DNA of 64,000 bases from positions 1 through 64,000 of the forward strand of contig CACXAO010000010.1 in the NCBI GenBank assembly GCA_902765625.1. Reading direction: 5' to 3'. The translations under genes and the position numbers were made by a program. Below are positions 55,333-62,209 of this stretch, in pieces; positions within the stretch are counted from its first letter, which is position 1; the number at the start of each line of letters is the position of its first letter. This DNA comes from an uncultured Ruminococcus sp. (GTDB lineage: Bacteria > Bacillota > Clostridia > Oscillospirales > Acutalibacteraceae). The notes beneath the pieces are model-generated. The model was not told the DNA's origin, searched no databases, and was given only the letters and a program-made list of their open reading frames with translations.

Positions 55333-56061
55333 TTACTGACTGATTATCAGTTCATACAGTGCGTCTATCGCGTCGGAAACCGTGCCGACGCTGTCTATCA
55401 GACCCTCGCGCACCGCGTCCTCTCCGTCGAGAATGGTGCCGACGTCGGTGACAAGCTCGCCCGTGTTGAGCACAAGCTCGCTGTAGCGCTCGGGTGTGAC
55501 ATTTGAATTTTCCACCACAAAGTTCGTTATCCTGTCCTGCATCCTGCGGAAATACTCGAAGGTCTGCGGCACGCCGAGAGTAAGTCCCGTTGTGCGCACG
55601 GGATGAACGGTCATTGACGCGCTCTTTGCTATAAAGCTGCGCTTTGCCGCCACCGCCAACGGTATTCCGATCGAATGCCCTCCGCCGAGAACGATGGATA
55701 CGGTGGGCTTGCGCAGTCCCGAGATGACCTCGGCTATAGCCAAGCCTGCCTCTACGTCGCCGCCGACGGTGTTGAGCAGGATCAGCAGTCCGTCTATTCT
55801 CTCGTCCTCCGCTATCGACACGAGAAGCGGCAGGATATGCTCGTACTTTGTGGTTTTGCTGCGGTCGGAGAGCAGATAGTGACCCTCTACCTGACCGATT
55901 ATCGTCAGGCAATGAATGATTTTGTCCTTATGCGCAAAGAGCATTGAGCCTGTATCCGGCAGCTGACACTGCTGTCTGTCGTCAGGCTCCGGTTCCGCTT
56001 CCTGTTCGCCCGGATTGCGTACAAATTCATCATCGCCGTTTCGCAAAAGCTTTCTGTTCAT
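55333..56061 (-). CDS. tepA: ClpP-class protease (TepA/YmfB-like)
   Basis: A soluble Clp-protease fold protein of 242 residues: [20 protein letters not shown], the nucleophile region [16 protein letters not shown], and [17 protein letters not shown] with the catalytic His. In B. subtilis TepA was described as translocation-enhancing and degrades small spore proteins. It carries an N-terminal polar extension (about 30 residues, rich in Glu/Asp/Gln). The ATG has GGAGGTG. Its place beside uppP and spoIIIE supports the name. Confidence 0.88.
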   Translation of the reverse strand: MNRKLLRNGDDEFVRNPGEQEAEPEPDDRQQCQLPDTGSMLFAHKDKIIHCLTIIGQVEGHYLLSDRSKTTKYEHILPLLVSIAEDERIDGLLILLNTVGGDVEAGLAIAEVISGLRKPTVSIVLGGGHSIGIPLAVAAKRSFIAKSASMTVHPVRTTGLTLGVPQTFEYFRRMQDRITNFVVENSNVTPERYSELVLNTGELVTDVGTILDGEDAVREGLIDSVGTVSDAIDALYELIISQ

Positions 56062-56143
56062 TTCGCACCTCCGGATTTATTTTTCCCGAAGCGCCGACGG
56101 TAATACATATGACTTTCGCGAAAACGATATGAAACCATTTTGT

Positions 56144-56172
56144 ATTATATCATCAAACGCCATCTTTTTCAA
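56144..56172 (-). promoter_or_regulatory. Sigma-A promoter of tepA-uppP-spoIIIE
   Basis: TTGAAA (56172-56167) and TATAAT (56149-56144) are 17 bases apart, 83 bases before the tepA ATG. Confidence 0.75.
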
Positions 56173-56262
56173 GATTTTCACGTTATATTTCTAATAAATA
56201 ATAATTATTTTACAGAATTATTGTACTATTATTGTAATTATACTATCTTGGAGTGAGTTTCT

Positions 56263-57537
56263 TTGGATTCCAACATAATAATGGGCGTCGTCATCGGTCT
56301 GCTCGTGCTTTTATCGGCATTCTTTTCGGCGACCGAAACCGCGTTTTCCTTTGTAAACCGCATTCGCGTTCAGCATGCGGTCGAAAGCGGCGACAAAGGC
56401 GCGGTAAATGTGCTCTACATTATCGAGCACTTCGACAACGCCCTGACAGCTATATTAATTTGCAATAATATTGTAAACCTCGGCTGCTCGTCTATCGCGA
56501 CGGTGCTCTGTCTGCGGCTTTTCGGCGACATAGGCTCCGCTATCGCGACGGGAGCGACCACCCTGCTCGTTCTGACCTTCGGCGAGGTCATCCCCAAGTG
56601 TCTTGCCAAGGAGCACTGCGACGACTTTTCCGCTAAGACCGCGGGATTTCTGAAATTCCTCACCATAGTTCTCACGCCGCTTGTTTTCATCTTTATGAAG
56701 CTGCGCTCGCTCGCGCTGAAAATCGCGGGCAAAAGCGAGGACTCTCCGTCAGTCACCGAAAACGAGCTTAAATACATAGTTGAAAGCATTGAGGAGGAAG
56801 GCGTGCTCGAGGAGAGCGAAAGCGAGATGGTTCGCTCGGCGCTGGACTTTGACGAAACCACCGCCGAGGAGATCCTCACGCCGCGCGTCGACGTCGTTTT
56901 CATCAACATCGAGGACTCGCAGCAGAAAATCAAGGACATCATCATCGAGAACCGCTACTCGCGCATTCCCGTTTACGAGGAGACCATCGACAACATCGTC
57001 GGCATTCTGCACACGCGCGACTACCTTGAATCCCTCGCCGACGGCAAGGCTCCCGAGCTTAAAGAGATCATTCAGCCGCCGTTCTTCGTATTCAAGTCGC
57101 AGCAGCTCTCAAAAATCCTGAGCAACTTCAAGCGCACCAGAAACCACATCGCCATCGTCACCGACGAATACGGCGGCACCCTCGGCATCGTCACGATGGA
57201 GGATCTGCTTGAGGAGATCGTAGGCGACATCTGGGACGAGGACGAGGAGATCGAGCACAGCTACTACAAAATCGGCAAGGACGAGTTCCTTGTCAACGGC
57301 GACATCGAGCTTGACGACATGCTCGCGCTCTTTAACGTGGACGAAGGCTCGCTTGAGAGCGATTCGATCACCGTGGGCGGCTTTATTCTGGAGCACGCAG
57401 GTACAATCCCTAAAAAACGCGAGAGCATTGAGTCCGACGGCTTCCGCTTTACCGTGATGGAGGTTCAGAACCAGCGCATTATGCGCGTGGTGGTAAAGAA
57501 GCTCGAAAAGCCTGCCGAGGAAACCGACGAGGCTTGA
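56263..57537 (+). CDS. CNNM/CBS-domain membrane protein (CorC/HlyC family, hemolysin-like)
   Basis: The 424-residue protein starts with TTG nine bases after GGAG. A CNNM (DUF21) membrane domain with about four helices comes first ([20 protein letters not shown]). Two CBS domains follow ([14 protein letters not shown]; and the pair with [12 protein letters not shown]), with the CorC/HlyC end domain [12 protein letters not shown]. Relatives take part in magnesium or cobalt efflux and ion homeostasis; 'hemolysin' is a historical name. The gene is transcribed alone, divergent from tepA. Confidence 0.92.
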   Translation: MDSNIIMGVVIGLLVLLSAFFSATETAFSFVNRIRVQHAVESGDKGAVNVLYIIEHFDNALTAILICNNIVNLGCSSIATVLCLRLFGDIGSAIATGATTLLVLTFGEVIPKCLAKEHCDDFSAKTAGFLKFLTIVLTPLVFIFMKLRSLALKIAGKSEDSPSVTENELKYIVESIEEEGVLEESESEMVRSALDFDETTAEEILTPRVDVVFINIEDSQQKIKDIIIENRYSRIPVYEETIDNIVGILHTRDYLESLADGKAPELKEIIQPPFFVFKSQQLSKILSNFKRTRNHIAIVTDEYGGTLGIVTMEDLLEEIVGDIWDEDEEIEHSYYKIGKDEFLVNGDIELDDMLALFNVDEGSLESDSITVGGFILEHAGTIPKKRESIESDGFRFTVMEVQNQRIMRVVVKKLEKPAEETDEA

Positions 57538-57564
57538 CCAAACAACCTAATTACCAATCATAAA

Positions 57565-57606
57565 AAAGCAGGAAAGGCTTGAGTAAAATCAGACCTTTCC
57601 TGCTTT
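57565..57606. terminator. Bidirectional terminator between CNNM gene and trxB
   Basis: A 13-base-pair stem (57565-57577 with 57594-57606) with AT-rich flanks. It lies between the two convergent genes. Confidence 0.85.
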
Positions 57607-57611
57607 GCCGT

Positions 57612-58517
57612 TTATTTGGAATTGATATAATTTACCGCCGCCGTTGCAGCTACGGCTCCGTCGGCTGCTGCCGTCACGAGCTGTCGGACTTCTTTTTGAC
57701 GGTTGTCGCCGGCTACGAAGATTCCCTCCGTCTTGGTGCGGCAATCCTCGCCTGCCACAGCGTAGCCCGAGCCGTCAAGCTCGATGACCGACGCGAAGTT
57801 TTGGTTCTCGGGGATCCTGCCGACGGCGACGAAGAGTCCGTCGACCTCCAGAGTGCGCTCCGCACCCGACTTGCCGGCTACAGTCACGGCGTTCAGCTTC
57901 TTCTCAAAGTGAAGCTGTTTTACCGTGCTGTTGAGCACAAGCTCCACGTTTTCGCGCTCTCTCAGAAGCGCGGCTGTCGCCTCCTCGCCTCTGAACGAAT
58001 CGCGGCGGTGAATGAGATACACCTTCTCCGCGACCTCGGCGAGATACAGCGCGTCCTCAAGGGCTGTGTTGCCGCCGCCCACGACCGCGACCTTCTTCTT
58101 TCGGTAAAATGCGCCGTCGCAGGTCGCGCAGTACGAGATTCCTCTGCCGACGAGCTTATCCTCGTTCTCAACGCCTAACTTGCGGTTCTCGCTGCCCGTC
58201 GCGATGATCACCGCCCTTGCGGCATACTCGTTCTTCTTGGTGCGGACGAGCTTGTCCTCCGCCCTGTTCTCAATTTCGAGAGCCTTCTCAAACTTGAACT
58301 CCGCACCCAGCTCCTTTGCCTGATTGTAAACGCCGGTTGCGAAGTCGAAGCCCGAAACATGGGCTGCCGCAGGGTAGTTTTCGATATCGGGGGTGTTGAT
58401 TATCTGTCCGCCGTAGCTGAGCGCCTCGAGGACGAGAACGGTCTTTGCCGCCCGTCGCGCGTAAATCGCGGCGGTCATGCCGGCGGGTCCCGCGCCTATT
58501 ACAATGATATCATACAT
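57612..58517 (-). CDS. trxB: Thioredoxin-disulfide reductase
   Basis: TrxB reduces thioredoxin with NADPH. The 301 residues show the FAD motif GAGPAGMTAAIYARRA, the redox CATCDG (CxxC), the NADPH-binding VVGGGNTALEDAL and the closing VAGDNRQKEVRQLVTAAADG. The start codon overlaps the trxA stop by one base (TGATG). It is the last gene of the gpx-trxA-trxB operon. Confidence 0.96.
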   Translation of the reverse strand: MYDIIVIGAGPAGMTAAIYARRAAKTVLVLEALSYGGQIINTPDIENYPAAAHVSGFDFATGVYNQAKELGAEFKFEKALEIENRAEDKLVRTKKNEYAARAVIIATGSENRKLGVENEDKLVGRGISYCATCDGAFYRKKKVAVVGGGNTALEDALYLAEVAEKVYLIHRRDSFRGEEATAALLRERENVELVLNSTVKQLHFEKKLNAVTVAGKSGAERTLEVDGLFVAVGRIPENQNFASVIELDGSGYAVAGEDCRTKTEGIFVAGDNRQKEVRQLVTAAADGAVAATAAVNYINSK

Positions 58518-58822
58518 CAGAGCAGCTCCTCAAGCGCCTCGCGGGGTTTCAGACCGACGCTTCTGTCTGCCTCCATGCCGTCCTTAATCAGCACAACGCA
58601 CGGGATCGCGCTTACGTCGAACTGCTCGGCAAGCTCGTCCTCCTCGTCGATATTGATCGAAACGACCTTTACGTCCTGTCTGTCGTCCGAGATTTCCTCA
58701 AGTATGGGTCTGAGCATTTTGCACGGTCCGCACCAGTTTGCGTAGAAATCCGCGAGAACCGGTCGGTCGGACTGTAATACTTCCTTCTCAAAGGTTGCGC
58801 CTGTAACTTCCAATACTGCCAT
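58517..58822 (-). CDS. trxA: Thioredoxin
   Basis: The start at ATG 58822 (MAVLEVTGATFEKEVL) follows AAGGA by five bases; the longer upstream frame is less likely. The 101 residues contain the WCGPCKMLRPIL active site, the cis-proline region SAIPCVVLIKDG and the family length. One extra cysteine stands in SAIPC. It is reduced by the downstream TrxB and probably serves the peroxidase upstream. Confidence 0.95.
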   Translation of the reverse strand: MAVLEVTGATFEKEVLQSDRPVLADFYANWCGPCKMLRPILEEISDDRQDVKVVSINIDEEDELAEQFDVSAIPCVVLIKDGMEADRSVGLKPREALEELL

Positions 58823-58836
58823 CTTTATCCTTCCTT

Positions 58837-59376
58837 TCAAATCAGCTTTGCGATATCCGCTTCTATATCCTTTGGCGGACAGGTCGGGTTGTAGCGCTTA
58901 ACCACGCTGCCCTCTCTGTCTACAAGGAACTTTGTGAAATTCCACTTTATGTCGGCTGCCGCCTTGGCGGTCGTGCTCATTTTGGCAATCGCCTTCATAG
59001 CGAGCTTGTTTTTAACGCCCTTTACCTCCTCGGTCGGCGCCTGCGCCTTGAGGAAGGTGTAGAGCGGAAGCTCGTTTTCGCCGTTTACCTCAGCCTTCGC
59101 CATCTGGTCGAACTGCGTTTTGAACCGCGCGGTGCAGAACTCGTGGATCTCATCGTCCGTACCCGACGCCTGATTGGCGAACTGGTTGCAGGGAATGTCG
59201 AGCACCTCAAAGCCCTTGTCGTGATACTTCTCATAGAGAGCCTCGATGCCCTCATACTGCGGAGTGAAACCGCAGCCTGTGGCGGTGTTGACAACGAGAA
59301 CCACCCTGCCGCGCCAATCCGCGAGGTCAAGCTCGCCGCCTCTGCGTTTTTTTAGCTTATAATCGTAAAATCCCAT
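58837..59376 (-). CDS. Glutathione peroxidase-family thiol peroxidase
   Basis: The start ATG 59376 (MGFYDYKLKKRRGG) follows AAAGGAGG. In 179 residues the peroxidatic residue is Cys, in NTATGCGFTPQY, with the family's Gln in CNQFANQ and the tryptophan in KWNFTKFLVD. No in-frame TGA, so it is not a selenoprotein. The operon with trxA-trxB implies that it uses thioredoxin, as most bacterial members do; glutathione use is unlikely in this group. It detoxifies hydrogen peroxide or lipid peroxides. Confidence 0.92.
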   Translation of the reverse strand: MGFYDYKLKKRRGGELDLADWRGRVVLVVNTATGCGFTPQYEGIEALYEKYHDKGFEVLDIPCNQFANQASGTDDEIHEFCTARFKTQFDQMAKAEVNGENELPLYTFLKAQAPTEEVKGVKNKLAMKAIAKMSTTAKAAADIKWNFTKFLVDREGSVVKRYNPTCPPKDIEADIAKLI

Positions 59377-59401
59377 TTCTCTGCCTCCTTTAATTGTGTT
59401 C

Positions 59402-59436
59402 AATTAGATTGTATCAAATCTAATTTCATTTGTCAA
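59402..59436 (-). promoter_or_regulatory. Promoter with embedded 24-base palindrome upstream of gpx-trxA-trxB
   Basis: TTGACA (59436-59431) and TACAAT (59413-59408), 17-base spacer, are near consensus. Bases 59402-59425 form a perfect inverted repeat, AATTAGATT with AATCTAATT around six bases, covering the -10 box and part of the spacer. That is where a repressor would block RNA polymerase. It is not a PerR or Fur box by sequence; the regulator is unknown. Confidence 0.7.
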
Positions 59437-59469
59437 TAGTATTATGCAAAAATTTTCGTAAAATAAACA

Positions 59470-59497
59470 AGAGGTCTGACGAAACCGCCAAACCTCT
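59470..59497 (-). terminator. Terminator after the DUF gene at 59523
   Basis: On the minus strand AGAGGTTTG pairs with CAGACCTCT (one G-U pair), then a T-rich tail. It isolates the gpx operon promoter from upstream read-through. Confidence 0.65.
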
Positions 59498-59522
59498 CCA
59501 CTTGCGCTGTTTAATTGTATTG

Positions 59523-60080
59523 CTACGCCCACGGATTTGTGCTCTCGGGCGGTCTGATTCCGACCAGAATGAACTGCTCCCAAAGGTACCACTTGCCGTC
59601 CTTGGCGAGCCTGAGCTGCACCTGACGCGGACTGTCGGCTCCGCCCGAACGGATATGAAGCGTGGCGTAGTTCTCGTTCTGATAGGAATAGGGGTTTTCG
59701 CTGACACGGACGCGGTACGGCTCCGAGGGCAGGTAGTCGTTCTGCGGAGTCGCGCCCTCAAAGTACGATCGCGGAACATAGTCGCCGTCGCGGAAGCGGT
59801 CTACGATAAAGCTCTTGTCGTAGCCGCTGAGAGGTCGCGGACCTCTGAGGTACTCGATCATCGAAAGGGACAAATCGGGGTCTTCGGGATAATAGCAGAA
59901 CGCGAGCACCGTGAGCGCCGCGGTATCGAACGGCGTTTTCAGACGCGCCTGCGGAAGCGCGATGAACTCCTCAAAGCTCTCGGGAAGGCGGTCAAAAACG
60001 ATTTCCTCGGTGCGGCTGCCGCCCGAAGAATAACCCGACGGCTTTTGAGCTGATTTGTTAACGCTGTCAAAAAGTCCCAT
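59523..60080 (-). CDS. Protein of unknown function (DUF6935-like)
   Basis: The start ATG 60080 (MGLFDSVNKSAQKP) is nine bases after AGGAGG; the open frame continues upstream without a ribosome site. The soluble 185-residue protein has a Ser/Gly-rich N-terminal segment, then FDRLPESFEEFIALPQARLK, PFDTAALTVLAFC and the end KDGKWYLWEQFILVGIRPPE. It resembles a family of small clostridial proteins of unknown role, for which I recall DUF6935; the number is not certain. No signal or membrane segment. It has its own promoter and terminator. Confidence 0.75.
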   Translation of the reverse strand: MGLFDSVNKSAQKPSGYSSGGSRTEEIVFDRLPESFEEFIALPQARLKTPFDTAALTVLAFCYYPEDPDLSLSMIEYLRGPRPLSGYDKSFIVDRFRDGDYVPRSYFEGATPQNDYLPSEPYRVRVSENPYSYQNENYATLHIRSGGADSPRQVQLRLAKDGKWYLWEQFILVGIRPPESTNPWA

Positions 60081-60122
60081 CTGCCAATTCCTCCTTATAT
60101 AGTTCTCATTTTTTACATCTAT

Positions 60123-60151
60123 ATTGTACAATAAAACCGCGCGAAAATCAA
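60123..60151 (-). promoter_or_regulatory. Sigma-A promoter of the DUF gene
   Basis: TTGATT (60151-60146) and TACAAT (60128-60123) with a 17-base spacer; ATG follows after 43 bases. Confidence 0.65.
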
Positions 60152-60283
60152 CCGTCTAATCGAGAAACCCGAATTTATTCGCATATTAAGCCAAGTCTGC
60201 GCAAATCTGCGGCCGTGAACACGTAAAACACGCAGAAATTTTCAAAAGGGCGCATTTTAAAGAATAAAAAATACAAAAACACC

Positions 60284-60312
60284 TTGTAAACATTTTGAAT
60301 TTATGTTACAAT
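60284..60312 (+). promoter_or_regulatory. Sigma-A promoter of the flavodiiron gene
   Basis: TTGTAA (60284-60289) and TACAAT (60307-60312) with a 17-base spacer, 47 bases before the ATG at 60359. Confidence 0.7.
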
Positions 60313-60358
60313 TTAAGAAATATATATCCATATCAAAAATGAAAGTGAGGAAAAACCT

Positions 60359-62149
60359 ATGGAAATTACCAAAGACATCCGCTATGTGGGCGTTAACGAC
60401 CACAAAATCGATTTGTTTGAGGGTCAGTACGACGTTCCCAACGGCATGGCGTACAACTCCTACGTTATCCTTGACAGCAAAACCGCCGTCATGGACACCG
60501 TTGACCGCAACTTTACCCACGAATGGCTCAACAACCTCGAGGAAGCCCTCGGAGAGCGCAAGCCCGACTACCTCGTCGTTCAGCACATGGAGCCCGACCA
60601 CTCCGCGAACATCTTCAACTTCATGAAGAATTATCCCGACGCGACCATCGTTTCGAGCGCAAAGGCGTTCAACATGATGCAGAACTTCTTCGGCACTCAG
60701 TTTGAGGACAGAAGGATCGTCGTAGGCGAGGGCGACACGCTTGAGCTCGGCGAACACACCCTCACCTTCGTCACCGCTCCGATGGTTCACTGGCCCGAGG
60801 TCATCGTCACCTACGACAGCAAGGACAAGGTTCTCTTCTCCGCAGACGGCTTCGGCAAGTTCGGCGCTCTCGACGTTGACGAGGACTGGGCATGCGAGGC
60901 AAGACGCTACTACATCGGCATCGTAGGCAAGTACGGCGCTCAGGTTCAGAACCTGCTCAAGAAAGCCGCCAAGCTCGACATTCAGATCATCTGTCCGCTT
61001 CACGGCCCCGTTCTCACCGAGAATCTCGGCTACTACCTCGATCTCTACAACACATGGTCAAGCTACGGCGTTGAGACCGAAGGCATTATGATCGCCTACA
61101 CCTCCGTTTACGGCAACACCAAAAAGGCGGTTGAGCTGCTCGCCGAGAAGCTCCGCGTCAAGGGCTGCCCGAAGGTAGTTGTAAACGACCTCGCTCGCGA
61201 GGATATGGCTGAGTGCGTTGAGGACGCGTTCCGCTACGGCAGGATCGTTCTCGCAACCACCACCTACAACGCCGAGATCTTCCCGTTCATGCGCGAATTT
61301 ATCAACCACCTCACCGAGCGCAACTTCCAAAACAAGACCATCGGTCTTATAGAAAACGGCTCATGGGCTCCTCTCGCGGCAAAGACCATGAAGAAGATGC
61401 TCGAGGGCTGCAAGAACCTCGAATTTACCGACACCACCGTCCGCATCATGTCAGCGCTCAACGACCAGAGCAAGGAACAGCTCGAAAACCTCGCTAACGA
61501 GCTCTGCAAGGACTACCTCGCCCAGCACGACGAGACCGCCGACAAAAACGACCTCACCGCGCTGTTTAACATCGGCTACGGTCTGTATGTAGTCACCTCG
61601 AACGACGGCAAGAAGGACAACGGCCTTATCGTAAACACCGTCACTCAGGTCACCAACTCCCCCAACCGCATCGCGGTCTGCATCAACAAGCAGAACTACT
61701 CGCACCATGTTATCAAGAACACGGGCGTTATGAACGTCAACTGTCTCTCGGTTGAGGCTCCGTTCAAGGTATTCGAGACCTTCGGCTTCCAGAGCGGCAG
61801 AAACGTCGACAAGTTCAAGGACTGCGAGCCTCTCCGCTCGGACAACGGCCTTGTTTTCCTGCCCAAGTACATCAACTCGTTCATGTCGCTCAAGGTTGAG
61901 AGCTACATCGACCTCGACACCCACGGAATGTTCATCTGCACCGTCACCGAGGCGAGAGTTACCTCCGACAAGGAGACCATGACCTACACCTACTACCAGA
62001 ACAACGTTAAGCCCAAGCCCCAGACAGACGGCAAAAAGGGCTGGGTCTGCAAGGTCTGCGGCTACATCTATGAGGGTGAGGACCTTCCCGAGGACTTCAT
62101 CTGTCCGCTCTGCAAGCACGGCGTTGCCGATTTTGAACCGATTGAATAA
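60359..62149 (+). CDS. Four-domain flavodiiron protein (diiron-flavodoxin-flavin reductase-rubredoxin)
   Basis: Reduces oxygen or nitric oxide in anaerobes. The 596 residues carry, in order: a metallo-beta-lactamase-like diiron domain (about 1-240; ligands H76xE78xD80-H81 in HMEPDHSANI), a flavodoxin domain (about 245-390; IAYTSVYGNTKKAVELL), a flavin reductase-like domain (about 400-540; RIAVCINKQNYSHHVI), and a rubredoxin (about 545-596; CKVCGYIYEGEDLPEDFICP with CPLCKHG). With both the reductase and rubredoxin parts it may take electrons directly from NAD(P)H without separate partners. ATG at 60359 follows GTGAGG. Confidence 0.93.
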   Translation: MEITKDIRYVGVNDHKIDLFEGQYDVPNGMAYNSYVILDSKTAVMDTVDRNFTHEWLNNLEEALGERKPDYLVVQHMEPDHSANIFNFMKNYPDATIVSSAKAFNMMQNFFGTQFEDRRIVVGEGDTLELGEHTLTFVTAPMVHWPEVIVTYDSKDKVLFSADGFGKFGALDVDEDWACEARRYYIGIVGKYGAQVQNLLKKAAKLDIQIICPLHGPVLTENLGYYLDLYNTWSSYGVETEGIMIAYTSVYGNTKKAVELLAEKLRVKGCPKVVVNDLAREDMAECVEDAFRYGRIVLATTTYNAEIFPFMREFINHLTERNFQNKTIGLIENGSWAPLAAKTMKKMLEGCKNLEFTDTTVRIMSALNDQSKEQLENLANELCKDYLAQHDETADKNDLTALFNIGYGLYVVTSNDGKKDNGLIVNTVTQVTNSPNRIAVCINKQNYSHHVIKNTGVMNVNCLSVEAPFKVFETFGFQSGRNVDKFKDCEPLRSDNGLVFLPKYINSFMSLKVESYIDLDTHGMFICTVTEARVTSDKETMTYTYYQNNVKPKPQTDGKKGWVCKVCGYIYEGEDLPEDFICPLCKHGVADFEPIE

Positions 62150-62166
62150 AACAAAACGCATAACAA

Positions 62167-62199
62167 AAGACCGACGCAGCCGCGCCGGTCTTGTTTTTT
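62167..62199 (+). terminator. Rho-independent terminator after the flavodiiron gene
   Basis: AAGACCG (62167-62173) pairs with CGGTCTT (62186-62192), with an inner CGC/GCG stem and one mismatch, followed by six T (62194-62199). Confidence 0.88.
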
Positions 62200-62209
62200 G
62201 CTTACTATT

